In this document: positions 33,029 through 43,987 of the stretch, in pieces
Layout of the letters: each line of letters begins with the position of its first letter
How positions within the stretch are numbered: position 1 is the stretch's first letter
Source of the DNA: Acanthosepion lycidas
Lineage: Eukaryota; Mollusca; Cephalopoda; Sepiida; Sepiidae
Assembly: GCA_963932145.1 (NCBI GenBank)
Contig: OZ010574.1
Location: 59,724,342 to 59,788,341, forward strand
DNA length: 64,000 nucleotides
Direction of reading: 5' to 3'
The notes under the pieces: model-generated
The model's database searches: none
What the model saw: the letters and a program-made list of their open reading frames with translations, nothing else
What the model was told of the DNA's origin: nothing
Made by a program: the position numbers and the translations under genes

Positions 33029-33496
33029 GTTGTTTAATATAGAAATTTGCACACTAATACTTTTAATTACTCTAAACAAGCCGAAAGATATTTACCATAA
33101 ATAAAAAAGAAAAAAATTGATTTTTTTAAAGCAAGAGAAAATTAAGCTAGCAGTTACAGTTCATTCCATCAATGCGTACCACAAATATCTAATATACTCT
33201 GGATTTTTTTAGATTATATTTTTATTTGTAACTTATGACATAATCATTATCCTTTTTCGAACTACTAGCACTGGCGCTACAGAATCACAAACAAAGAATT
33301 GTACCAGAAGACAGAAACCATATCATTTGAGGACCTTCAACAATAGCAACAACTAAATCGGATATCACATGTAATTCGAAGTGATAATGACATCATCCAG
33401 ATGCTGACATTCCACACTACGTCAAACAAAAGGCAAGGAAAAACCCCCATCAATACTGGAAAGAACGATAACAGCTACCGGGTTTAGGAAACCTAT
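32983..33496. other. No gene; poly(T) run
   Basis: A 25-bp T run at 32999-33025, then unrecognised sequence. Confidence 0.35.
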
Positions 33497-33560
33497 CTTC
33501 CTCGTCGTAGACGTTCAGGACCGTCTTTTCAGGCGAATTTCTCTTGTGCCCTTCACATTG
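33497..33560. repeat. Short segment repeated inverted at 34900-34960
   Basis: CTCGTCGTAGACGTTCAGG and GACCGTCTTTTCAGGCGAA answer the complement of AAAAGACGGTCTTCGACGAC near 34935. These are probably two pieces of one repeat in opposite orientation. Confidence 0.5.
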
Positions 33561-33640
33561 AATGATTAAACCCCAAAACAGGAACAGAACTCTTTCCTGC
33601 AAGTACCTAACTCGCTCATCGAACTCAGTCGACATAATAG

Positions 33641-34010
33641 GCTTACGGCCACGTCGCGTTGAAAAACCGATTCCCGTACGATGGGTGACCGTTTAGGAAT
33701 ACCACGTGCTGTAACCTTGAGTGGTGTAATGGATAACGACTCGGAATTATTAATTGGAGAGCCGAGTTCCAATTCCCACCGGTCTCATCATATTTACTTA
33801 CGCGTGAATACCCTTGGGGAAAGGTAATCAATCCACCTCTTATCCTAACAAGCTATCGGTTAATTATTAAAACTTGTATCTCTAAACCATTATTAACCCC
33901 GAAAAAAACATTCTGACAATCTAAAATATTTTCTGGCTTTAAATAACGTGCAAAGTGGTGATAAGCCGTAGAAAGCGAATCGATCAAATACTGATTAGCT
34001 ACACAGGCAT
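33641..34010 (+). repeat. SINE family 2 with 5S plus tRNA head, copy B
   Basis: 33641-33716 carries both ends of a 5S rRNA: GCTTACGGCCACGTCGCGTT and GATGGGTGACCGTTTAGGAA, then TACCACGTGCTGTA, with about 40 bases missing from the middle. The tRNA-like part follows at 33717-33782 (A box TGGTGTAATGG, B box GAGTTCCAATTCC). Then come the central domain with TACCCTTGGGGAAAGGTAAT and the TTTTCTGGCTTTAAATAACG tail. Confidence 0.8.
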
Positions 34011-34174
34011 GTCGTCTATATTTATTCTCATTCTTTGGAATATAAATGTATAGAAACTACCGTGACCCCAAAGTGTAGGCTCAGTTTATTTATTGGTTTT
34101 AATATAGAATTGATCTCTCACTTTATATCCACATTATAATTTCTTCTTTGTTATCATATCCTGATTAATTATGA

Positions 34175-34235
34175 ATCGAGCTCTTCTGTCCCCCAATTAT
34201 GGGTTAATTAGTAAGACGTATCACTGAACTATTAT
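34175..34235 (+). repeat. SINE family 2, copy C, left part
   Basis: CCCCCAATTATGGGTTAATT to TATCACTGAACTATTAT is the central domain of family 2. The copy resumes at 34706 after an inserted SINE. Confidence 0.65.
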
Positions 34236-34705
34236 TAGGTATTTACTGTCTCCCCACTAGGACGAGCTGTGACACAAGATTAGTTTTTATGTACATAGCC
34301 CGTACACCCAGGCTAGGAACAAAAAATTGCCCGCAGCCCCCGCAACTGTCGGTTGCGCTGGCCTCGGTGCGAGCACCGATCCCTCTCTCTGGTACAATGA
34401 GAAGGCGCGGCTTCGGGCGGCTGTTTCTCAGAGCTGGGCACCTCTCAGTATAATTTTTCTTAGTTGCGACTCTGTTCTTTGACGGAGCCGCCCCTGAGCT
34501 CACTCTGCTCAAAGACAGACACAACTGAGAGATGAGGAATAATGTGTTACAAAACACTCGAGAGAGTGATTTACGCACTAAACATAGCTTAGATGTGGCA
34601 CAAAACCGAAAGTGTAGGGCGCCTACTGAGGATCGAATTGACTATTCAGTCGTAATTGATCTAGCAAAACAAGTTTGCTAACCATTACATCACGTCGAGG
34701 TGCCC
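34236..34705 (-). repeat. tRNA-derived SINE (family 4) inserted in SINE copy C
   Basis: On the minus strand it starts with a tRNA-like head (ACGTGATGTAATGGTTAGCA, then AATTCGATCCTC as B box, 34703-34620) and continues in a GC-rich body to about 34236. It is flanked by TCACTGAACTATTAT (34221-34235) and TCACTGAATCATTAT (34706-34720), a 15-bp target duplication with two differences, as left by LINE-driven retroposition. The GC-rich body gives spurious frames. Confidence 0.7.
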
Positions 34706-34830
34706 TCACTGAATCATTATCTTAAAAAAATATATATACAATCTAAAAAATACTTTCTGGCTTTAAATAACCTGCAAGGGGGTTGATGAGGCATAAAAGG
34801 CGAATCACAACCCCAGTTGCGGTTATTTCC
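34706..34830 (+). repeat. SINE family 2, copy C, right part
   Basis: Carries TACTTTCTGGCTTTAAATAA and the ...GGCATAAAAGGCGAATCAC end that matches 33905-33985. Confidence 0.65.
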
Positions 34831-35658
34831 AAATACGTTTTCTTGGGTGGGGGTATAGTATCTACTTCGCCAGGACTGCATACCGTTTGGAAATCCACTA
34901 AGAGGGGCACAGAAGATTTCCTCTGAAAAGACGGTCTTCGACGACGAGTTACAATCAGCAGTCATCCGGTAAGATGATCATGCTTGAATATAATAATACT
35001 GATTGTAATAATGAGGAAGGTTTGTTTATAATCGAGACAAGTCGTTAATGGTCACCATCAATTATGTATGCCCCAATTGCTATAGTAACATAAACCGTGT
35101 ACGAATCGTAAATTTGAAAAGAGTTTCACAGCACTACTCAACCGGAAAGAAGCAAACAAAGGAAGATAATCGAACGTGCCGTCAACCTCAGCCCACTTCC
35201 GACTTGCAAACGAATCAAGCATGTAATGCGTTTTGACTCGTTCAGCTGTCATGACATCTACGAGTATGCTCTCTTTCTTACATCAGTAGCAGTTCGTATG
35301 CACAGACATTGGTCGATCATATTTTTAATGGAACAGTAGAACGCGGGACGTTGCAGCGGTGATATATGTGGGCAACGGAAGTACTAATGGGTATTCGTCT
35401 ACCTAACCTTGGATAAGTTTTTATATCGTTGTGATGAAACGTAAGCAATCTCAGTCGATTCAACTGCGATATATGGCGAAGGTCATCATTTAAGTAAGAC
35501 ATTAAATATTTGCGCATTACGACATTTCGATTTTTAATCTATCAGCTCAATGTTTAACTAATTTACCTTCTACAGCTATACCAGTCTGTCAATTATTCGC
35601 CAATATATTTTTCAAATATTCACATCTATCTCCCTAGCTGTTCACCGTTTTCCCAAAT

Positions 35659-35659
<1 letters not shown>
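34831..35659. other. No gene seen
   Basis: Includes the inverted partner (34900-34960) of 33497-33560. Otherwise unrecognised sequence with short overlapping frames on both strands. Confidence 0.35.
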
Positions 35660-35700
<41 letters not shown>

Positions 35701-35705
<5 letters not shown>

Positions 35706-36198
35706 AAACTTGACTAATGCATGGAATAATAATGCAACACAAAATGTACTTAGAACAAAATGTATTGAAACAAGAAAGTGTACACAATATTTACATATAG
35801 TCTTTTGTATATTCCTGGGAAGACCGTTCCTGGAGAATGTGTTGACTGAGTCGTGGTCGGGCAGAGTCTCTAGTTGAATCTCTTGATTCCTGTATTTATC
35901 AATCCACCCACGAGGATCGAATGTGGCACAAGGCCGTTTTAATGTGGGTATCCCCGAGCCCGTAGGCTCGGCCAAAAATATGCCCTTTCTGAACCCGCCT
36001 AGACGGGTTCAGGACCTGTCAACCTCCCCGGACGAAACCTTGCCCTTCGGCAAAGCCTCGTCCGGGTTCCCCTCTGCTAATGCAGAGAGTTCGACAGTCG
36101 CCGAGGAATCTCTTGAGTCCTTCCCTCTCTTCCCGGTACTAACCATATTTATATGGTCGGTACTCCACTATGCAAATTAGGTGGATCCTACCACAACA
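35701..36198 (-). repeat. 3' LTR of the Gypsy-type element
   Basis: 498 bp, from the end adjoining (TA)n to CCTACCACAACA. It differs from the other LTR mainly by internal indels near its middle. Confidence 0.92.
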
Positions 36199-36489
36199 CC
36201 CCGCTCCCAAGCCTTGGAATCACTTTTGGATTTCAAAACTGGCTTCCTATATGGGTTGATGATTATGGCTGTTTCTTTGTAGATCCATTTGCATACTTCA
36301 TATGCATATGTCCATCCGCTTAATTTTAATATTTTTTCCGTTTTGGATTCACGTCCAATGGGTCCGTGAACTTTCGTTTCCTACCGGATCTTCTCGGTTC
36401 AGGAGTATTTTGCGGAGGTTCTACTTGAAATATATCATACATTACATCAATGGGATCTTCCTCCTCATCCGGTATACCGTCTTCATGCT

Positions 36490-37400
36490 CTAGAACGTAA
36501 CATTTTTTAGTTGGTTCTGGTGCCTTTTATGAGTATTTTTCGGCCCTTTAATTATGTAAATCAGGTCACCGATTCTCTTGTCCACTATGCTTCGCTCCCA
36601 GAACTCAACGTTGTTTTTGTAGCACTTGAAAAACACTTTCTCTCCGGAGGTGTATCTTTTTCTCGCTGTATACATAGTATTCTTTACTCTATTTTTTCCT
36701 GGCAAAAGCTTGTCAAACACTGACATAACTTTCCTAGCGAACATTAGTTCAGCTGGTGCCATGTTTGAGTGTGTTCTTTGGTTTGGCGTGATTCTGTATA
36801 CTTGTAGGAATTGCTGAAGCGCCTTTTCCGTTGGAACTCCTGAGGCTTTCTTCAGCGCGCGCTTTAAAGTATCGACAAATCTTTCTGCGAGTCCATTGGA
36901 TTTCGGATGATACGGCGGCGTCGTTATGTGGTTAATTTGATATAACTCACAAAATTCCTTAAATTCTTCAGAAGTGAATTGTGTACCATTGTCACTCACA
37001 ATACACTCTGGCACACCGAACCGTGCAAATAGTTCATGCAAGAAAGTTGTGGTATTGGACGTAGGCTTTTTGCAGCGTAGTACTTCCGGCCATTTTGTAA
37101 AACTATCTACCACTATTAAGTAGTAATAATCTTCTACTGGACCAGCGAAATCAATGTGTAACCTTGTCCACGGATGATCCGTCTTGGGCCATGGTTTGTG
37201 TGCTATAGGTGGTGCCTTAGCTGCTAACGCACACCCTTTACATCGATGAACCATGTTTGCGATATCCACATCCATTCCTTTCCAATATACAAAGCTTCGC
37301 ATTAAGCTTTTTGTTCTATTAACCCCCGGGTGACCCATATGAAAGTCCCGTAGTATTCTTTTCTGCAACTTTTTTGGTACTACTACTCTCTCACCATATA
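36490..37400 (-). pseudogene. Integrase region (fossil)
   Basis: The minus-strand reading shows the HHCC zinc-binding part (HMGHPGVNRTKSLM, then CKGCALAAK), the catalytic core beginning LHIDFAGP and continuing through FGVPECIVSDNGTQF and YHPKSNGLAERFVDTLKR, and a C-terminal DNA-binding part. It belongs to the pol of the element at 35701-41221. Confidence 0.9.
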
Positions 37401-37559
37401 ATAAAAATCCGTTACAAATTGAGTAAATCCCCTGCACTTTTTGGTCATTTGCTACCATTTTGCTTTTTATTTCTAAAATGAAATCATCGCTTTCAGCTTC
37501 TTTTTTGATTTCCTTTGATGTAACCGGTACCTCTCTTAAAATGTTGTTTACCATGCTTT

Positions 37560-38040
37560 TCACCTCATAATCTGCTCTGATATTTGCAATAATTGATTCT
37601 TCGAATCTTTCTTCTTGACTCGGTACGAGTCTTGATAAACTATCCGCATGAATTATATTTTTGGATGATAGGTGCTTTATGTGAAAATCATAATTAAGAA
37701 GAATGGTTCCCCATCTCAACAGACGATTTGCCGTATAAACGGGTAACCCTTTCTTTCAACCAAAAATAGTGATCAGAGGTTTATGATCCGTTTCTAGCAT
37801 AAAATGTCTACCGTGGATATATCTATGAAATTTTGTTATGGCAAAAATAATACTCAACGCCTCTTTTTCGATCTGTGAGTAACTTCTTTCTCCTGGGAGT
37901 AAAGTTCTCGAAGCATGTGCAATTGGTTTTCTAGAACCATCTGGCATTATGTGTTGAATACACGGTCCTATCCCGTATGAACTGGCGTCACTTGCCACTA
38001 CAATATCAAGTTTTGGATTGTAATGGGTTAAAAAGAGGTC
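37560..38040 (-). pseudogene. RNase H region (fossil)
   Basis: VASDASSYGIG and FMLETDHKPL are typical of the Gypsy RNase H domain between reverse transcriptase and integrase. Confidence 0.85.
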
Positions 38041-39000
38041 GGATGTAAGCATTTTCTTTATTTCATTAAAGGCTTTCTGACATTCTACCGTCCATTCCCA
38101 TGCCTTGTCTTTTTTTAGTAGTTCATTCAACGGAGCTCTTAGATTGTACATTCCTTTAATGAACGCTTGATAATAATTTGCGAGCCTCAGAAAACTCTGT
38201 ACTCTAATCGCAATGGACCTTTCCGGGTCTGGAAATCTGCCATTTTTGTTGATTATGTGACCTAAATACTTAATTTCCTCGAAACCAAATTCGCACTTTG
38301 ACTCTTTGACTTTAAATCCAAAGTCCTGAATCTTTTTAAATACTTGATTGAGATGCTCTCCATGTTCGTCGACGGTTGCGCTCCTTACTATGATGTCGTT
38401 TAAGTAGGCGCACGCAAAGTCTAAATCATTCAACATGACGTCCATAGCTTGTTGAAAAATGGCTGGTGCCACTTTAATACCAAAAGGAAGCCTGTTGTAC
38501 TTGAATAACCCTCTATGCGTGTTTATCCCTAGTAACTTCGAACATTCCTCTTCGACGGGAATTTGGAGATAGGCATCTGATAAGTCTATTTTTGAAAATA
38601 TAACTGCACCATTTAGCTTGTTAAAAATCTCCTCCGGACTCGGTAACGGTAGTCCTTGATTACCGAGTTCAACCCTGTCGAAAAATGATTTGGTTTGATT
38701 TCTTTTTTATGCACACAATCGGCGCAGCCCATGAATTAGATTCTACTTTCGAAATAATTCCCATTTTTTCCAACCTATCAAGTTCTTCGTTAATTTTCTC
38801 TACACTTGCGAAAGGCACGTTACGTTTCTTTTTAAAAATTGGCATAGTATTTTCCTTTAATTCAAATTTAGCTTCAAACTTGTTACATCTTCCAAGACCA
38901 GGTGTGAAGGTTTCCGGAAACTTTTTCTTTAATTCATCTTTAATGTCCTGTCTTGTTTGCGTATTACTTTCTACTTTTCTGCAGAATGAGTTTAACGGTT
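38040..39000 (-). pseudogene. Reverse transcriptase region (fossil)
   Basis: The region starts from the LDRLEKMGIISKVESNSWAA motif and includes FGFEEIKYLGHIINKNG. It is the central part of pol. Confidence 0.88.
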
Positions 39001-39330
39001 TATCCCACAATTCGAATGTTTCAATAAAATCTGTACCCATCAAGTTTTCTCCATTTTTCAGAATGAAAACCTTTATTTTTTTAACGATCCCGTTCAATTT
39101 CATGGGAAGTACAACCTCGCCTTCGAAGTTAATTTCCTTTCCAGTTACCGTTCGAGCGCGTTTCGTTGACTTCATTATTGTAGGCCTTTTTAAAATTTTC
39201 CATGTTTTATAGTTCGTTATTGTTAAATCTGAACCCGAATCGAGTTGAAATTTGATATCCTTTTTAAATATTTCAGTCGTCACATATTTCCTCAAATCTC
39301 TATCTGATTTGATATTCGAATTTGTTTGTC
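39000..39330 (-). pseudogene. Protease region (fossil)
   Basis: FQLDSGSDLTI is a retropepsin-type active-site motif, followed by a typical short protease domain. Confidence 0.8.
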
Positions 39331-40090
39331 TAATTCGTCTATTGAATTTTTTCGTTTTACAACACGATCCTTTGTGTCCATTTTTGTGGCACACGAAACA
39401 TTTCTTATTTCTATATGGGCAATTTACCTCCCAGTGTCTTTCGTTGCAACGTCTGCAATTATATGGTGGAACCTTTTTTTCCTCCTCGTTCTTATTTAAT
39501 TTTTCTTGTCTATTTTTAAAATACGCCGAATTTTTACTCCAATTTTTTTCTGATGGGTGATTTGATTTAACCATCGCTTATGCCAAAGCGACATATTTGC
39601 TCCAAACAGCTCCTTTAGCAATTTCACTGTTTCCGAGAATTCCAATTCATTCGTTCTTCTCGGTAGAATAAAGTCTACAAATTTGCTATGTTCTGCTGTA
39701 CCTAGCTTTCTTAGTAATAGACTGACTTTTCTTGAATTCGACCAGTTTTCACAGTCTGTGTAGAAAATATCTTCATATCGTTTAAAGTACGCTTCAAACG
39801 TTTTTTCTTCGTCTGGCACATAGTTGAAAGTTTCCAGCGAATTAAATATGGTGTTATTAGAATATGAAGAATTTCCTTCATTTGCCTGATTGTTATTTAA
39901 TTTCTCCAGTGTTAACTTTTGAATTTCTAAAACCTTGATCTGCATTTCTTCCTGTTTTCCCTCTTGCTTTTCTTGATATTTTTTGCTGTCTTTCATCTTG
40001 CTTTTCTTGATATTTTTGCTGTGCTATCTGTTGTTCACTTATTAATAAGGCAAACTGTTCATTTTGACGTTGCTGACTCAACTGCTGGGA
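39330..40090 (-). pseudogene. Gag region (fossil)
   Basis: A glutamine- and lysine-rich coiled-coil-like N-terminus (QQRQNEQFALLISEQQ), a capsid-like middle (TFEAYFKRYEDIF) and a nucleocapsid end with CxxC and CxxCxxxGHxxxCC zinc knuckles. Confidence 0.85.
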
Positions 40091-40775
40091 TTGAATAATT
40101 CAGATATGACTTTGGATAATTAATCCATCTTTAGCTGATAGTGTTCATGCAACAAAGAATATACCTTTAATTTGTGTATCTATGAATATAATATAAGCTG
40201 ACCAGAAAAATCGAAACAACTTACGACTTTATTTTATGTCTTGCTTTTACATTCAAGCCCGTGATAATCAACTTTGGTATTTTTTTTTTTTTATTACTTC
40301 TGTTCGCGTATTTCAATGACAAACCTCTGATTTTTATTATCAGGGGTAAATTCGTCACTATAAAATATTGAGCAAAAAAAAAAAAAAAAAAAAAACTTTT
40401 AAAAGTTCGTTACCTTTCAAAATCGACACGGTGTATTTGTGCGCCTTTTAATTCCATGCATGTTTTTGTAGTCGGACAGTTTTTTTAACGGGTGTCTCGT
40501 TGTAGATAACTTTTTTCAATTTAAAATCACCGTTATTCGTTTACGACACCTTTCAAATTTTTCTGAGTGAACGTTCCTTATGCTTAGTCGTTCTTTAACG
40601 AGTTCTAAATATCCAGAAATTCAGAATCCTTCGCCGTTCCGTTAGATGTTGGACTTTTAATTAATTTTTTTCTTCGGCCTCGGTTTTTCAATGACTTGTC
40701 CCAATTGTTGAAAGCTATCAATTATTAATTCTTTTTTTTTTTTTTTTCGTATGGTTCTTTCTACCTCGTCGCCAT

Positions 40776-41215
40776 TGTTGAAACTTGACTAATGCATGGA
40801 ATAATAATGCAACACAAAATGTACTTAGAACAAAATGTATTGAAACAAGAAAGTGTACACAATATTTACATATAGTCTTTTGTATATTCCTGGAGAATGT
40901 GTTGACTGAGTCGCAGTCGGGCAGAGTCGGTATTTATCAATCCACCCACGAGGATCGAATGTGGCACAAGGCCGTTTTAATGTGGGTATCCCCGAGCCCG
41001 TAGGCTTGGCCAAAAATATGGCCTTTCTGAACCCGCCTAGACGGGTTCAGGCCCTGTCAACCTGCCCGGACGAAACCTTGCCCTAATGCAGAGAGTTCGA
41101 CAGTCGCCGAGAGTCTCTCTCGGTCACAGAATCTCTTGATTCCTCCCCTCTCTTCCCGGTACCAACCATATTTATATGGTCGGTACTCCACTATGCAAAT
41201 TAGGTGGATCCTACC

Positions 41216-41221
<6 letters not shown>
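40776..41221 (-). repeat. 5' LTR of the Gypsy-type element
   Basis: 446 bp with TGTTG...CAACA ends. It is followed to the right by (TA)n. Confidence 0.93.
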
Positions 41222-41264
<43 letters not shown>

Positions 41265-41267
<3 letters not shown>

Positions 41268-41645
41268 CTTTACAACTGGAATTGAGATATCTTTAGGTAA
41301 TTCCACCTTTAATTCCAATTGTAAAGAAAATTTGCTCTGTTTAATGAAGATAAACATTCAGCGCTCTTTTGTGAGTCAGTTTTAACATAATTCAAATTTA
41401 TAAATGTAAAAGACAATAGGAAAAATTGTAATATTAGCCGACGCGTTTCGTCCAATGTGGACTTTTTTCAAGACAAAAACGAAATGAATTTATTAAAACA
41501 AAGTAACTAATAATAACAAAATAATATTATTTTTCCTATTGTCCTTTATATTAATAAATATTGTCTTTTGCTACAGGTTAACACTGAGAAATTTTTCATA
41601 ATTCAAATTCTGTGTCGTGTTCATAGGACTCGCCTTGATTATACC
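41265..41645. repeat. (TA)n-linked repeat with hammerhead-like motif
   Basis: On the minus strand AGTCCACATTGGACGAAACG followed by CGTC (41440-41467). Inverted arms AGACAATAGGAAAAATTG (41411) and TTTTTCCTATTGTCC (41529) enclose it. It lies between (TA)n runs like its relatives at 23720 and 49253. Confidence 0.45.
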
Positions 41646-41653
41646 AACGGATT

Positions 41654-41700
<47 letters not shown>

Positions 41701-41814
41701 TACGAAATGGACTGTTTCTGTTTGTACGTTATTTTTATAAATACAAATAGGAAATTATAGAAAATTGTACATTAAAAACAGTAAAATCGACCTTGCTAAC
41801 CAAGACGCTCTTCT

Positions 41815-41960
41815 GTATGTAAATTGGTATAGCACGTCAGGCTATATGACGGTTCCGTGTAGGATACAGGTTCGATTCCTGTAACTCCCTGCGTTCTAGC
41901 ACTCACTTTGCTTAGGGTGAAACGATTTAAAAAAAATATGTTGGTGCATATGGCATTCTC
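41815..41960 (+). repeat. tRNA-derived SINE or tRNA relic
   Basis: GGTATAGCACGTCAGG resembles a D-arm/A-box, and ACAGGTTCGATTCCTGT (about 41867-41883) is a perfect T arm with the B box. The acceptor stem does not close, so it is not a functional tRNA. An unrelated body follows. Confidence 0.45.
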
Positions 41961-42099
41961 AGCATTCTTCTACAAAGACGGAACAAGTGAGCAACGAGGA
42001 AGTTTTCAGGGAAATGCAATGATAAGTTTACTTATATTTAGAAGCAGGTAAAAAGAGAACTGGGGTAAGATCAGTCATCTCGTATCACAGTGAATATAC

Positions 42100-42575
42100 T
42101 ACTAGACGACGGAAACTGAGACACAGAAATCCGAAGACGCAGATTATTGAAAGATGCCATCCAGAACCTAAGCAAAGTATTAGGACAGAGGAAAATTTCG
42201 TTAGAAATAACGAAAAAATTCTGAATTTCTATGTAACAACTATCTTTCTACACAACAATGAATACTGGATAATTTCCTCAAAGATGAAGATGAGGTTTGA
42301 AGCAACAGAGATCTGGTTCTATAGAATGATGCTGAGAATACCATGACAAAAAAAAAACGCTTATACTTAGAATCAGAAAGAGCCGAGATTTCTACGACAC
42401 ATAATGAGGAAAGACGACTTGGAAACGTGGCACTCACAAGATATATTGAAGGCAATTAGGACACAGGGAGACAGTGAGTAGCCTACTTAACAAGTTTGTA
42501 TAAATGAACGACAAAACATGGAGTTGGAAGGATATTAAAAGGAAAATTGGTAAGACGTACAAAGAATAGTACGTT
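42100..42575 (+). pseudogene. LINE ORF2 C-terminal relic (RTE/L1-like)
   Basis: The plus strand reads KMKMRFEATEIWFYRMMLRI, then (frame change at an A-run near 42346) LRHIMRKDDLETWHSQDILK. These stand for the ALEMWFYRRMLRIPW and FLGHIMRKEGLENLILTGK motifs of the LINE C-terminus. Same family as 10740-11000. Stops and at least one frameshift. Confidence 0.75.
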
Positions 42576-42685
42576 ATGGATATTAATTTTTGCAGAATAT
42601 GGTTTTCATCAGGGACAGTCTGTATCTTAGAAATGGGCCCAGTAAAAACTGACATTTCCTGGATTTTCCTTCCGATCTTTTCTGT

Positions 42686-42723
<38 letters not shown>

Positions 42724-42747
42724 CCCGTGTGTGTGTGTGTGTGTGTG
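42686..42747. repeat. (CT)n(GT)n microsatellite
   Basis: (CT)n from about 42690 to 42723, then CCCC and (GT)n. Confidence 0.95.
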
Positions 42748-42939
42748 ACTTATCCGGGATTTCTATATAAAAATAATATGGCAAAATATCTATTTTGCAG
42801 ATAGGGAGTAAAGGCTATGCGATTGTGTCAGTCCGGAAAACGCCAGGTTAAATCAGTCTCAAAAAAGAATCCTCTCTTATGTATAATTAAAAAAAAAAAT
42901 AAAAAATAAAGAAAAGAAAAAAGGGAACAGTCACTATGA

Positions 42940-43365
42940 AAATCTTTATAGACCAATAACATTGCAGATTCTTTGGATTTTATCAAAGAATCTCTAAATG
43001 AATTGCAGGAGTATCAGATCAGATGTAGAAACAAAATTCAAATCTTGGACGAATGGTAGACTTATAAATGTGTAAAGTAGAATCAAGAGAGAAAAATCGT
43101 TTAACACGAAACAGTAAACCAACAGTCCTAGCAATAGACCTAGCAACTGGTTCAATATAATCTTTCCACTTCCTGTCAGCGGAAAAGATAAGTCCGAGAA
43201 GGCGAAATCCGTTGCTCTTCTGGAGATATGCGTCAGCCATGCTGATAGAAGGCAAATTTTTTTCTTTGAAACGAATAAAAGTGAAGAATTTTGTTTTGGG
43301 GGCGTTTAAATTAATAAGCCATTTCTTACCTCTGTTAACAATTGATTGTATGTCATTTTAGAGAT
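42940..43365 (-). pseudogene. LINE RT C-terminal fragment (CR1/Jockey-like)
   Basis: The minus frame (43255-43019 open) reads MADAYLQKSNGFRLLGLIFS, then DRKWKDYIEPVARSIARTVG, LLFRVKRFFSLDSTLHIYKS and TIRPRFEF. It is the thumb and post-RT region (GLxISxDxxWxxHI...A...GxLFRxRxF......YKxxIRPxxEY). Upstream the minus strand continues with a degenerate NAPKTKFF piece. It breaks up shortly after the RPRFEF motif. Confidence 0.8.
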
Positions 43366-43447
43366 CAGCTGTCGAATCGACCTTATCGATCCGATCCGAC
43401 TTACAACTAAGACAGTTTTTACTTATTTATGTATTTATTTAATTCCA

Positions 43448-43925
43448 TTTTGGTCTGTGGGTGGCCGAATTGAAGATCTTACTTCCTAGATTTTAGTGCT
43501 GGTCACAAAAACAGCAGACACTTCCGACTCACTAAAATCACTTACAGTCCATTTCAATATCGGTGTCCAGATCCAAACTATCATAGATCTACTTTTGCTG
43601 TCACCAAGAACAGAATCATCGTAGTCCCTCCCAAGTAATTACACAACATTTAAACAAATAATAAACCGAAAGCTAAACCCAAAACGGAAGAGAATGTTGG
43701 TTTTATGTTCATTTGGATATCCACATAAATAATAAAAAATACTACTAAAGTAATTTTTGCAGAAGCCTTATTAAAGTAGGCGGCTGCAGTGAGGATCTTA
43801 TTTCCCAGATTTTTCTGTTGGTCATAACAACACCAGAAACTTCCCCTCAGATAAAATCACTTACAGTCCATTTCTATATAGGTGTCCTGATCCAAACTAC
43901 CTCTGCTACCATGGGTATCCACGGA
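43448..43925. repeat. Direct repeat pair of about 150 bp, 330 bp apart
   Basis: GGTGGCCGAATTGAAGATCT to GTGTCCAGATCCAAACTA (about 43460-43585) is repeated as GGCGGCTGCAGTGAGGATCT to GTGTCCTGATCCAAACTA (about 43781-43906). Class unknown. Confidence 0.65.
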
Positions 43926-43987
43926 AAAAAACAAAACAGAATACAATTAAAAATATTTTTGGATTTAGAAAATTTATTAAATTTCTA

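Larger units (their letters stand above)
35701..41221 (-). mobile_element. Gypsy-type LTR retrotransposon, Mag-like, broken
   Basis: A 5.5 kb fossil in reverse orientation with both LTRs, gag and pol in the usual Gypsy order (gag, protease, reverse transcriptase, RNase H, integrase) and no envelope region. Next to the 5' LTR is a primer-binding-like TGGCGACGAGG, and next to the 3' LTR a purine tract. Protein similarity, as I remember it, is to K02A2.6-like polyproteins of the Mag clade. The element sits between two (TA)n runs, so it entered such an array. The reading frame carries about three or four breaks. The LTRs differ by roughly two per cent in substitutions plus a few indels, so the insertion is fairly recent. 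Confidence 0.9.

Noticed and set aside
34243-34578. 111-codon minus-strand frame in a GC-rich patch
   Set aside because: It lies wholly within the tRNA-headed SINE bounded by a target duplication at 34221 and 34706.
38685-39560. Plus-strand frames of 102-175 codons
   Set aside because: Antisense shadows of the Gypsy-type gag-pol region.
41815-41890. Second tRNA gene
   Set aside because: The T arm is perfect but the acceptor and anticodon stems do not close, so a SINE head or relic is more likely.
42061-42240. Upstream extension of the LINE fragment at 42100
   Set aside because: The sequence looks coding-like in composition but I could not match it to a LINE motif with confidence.
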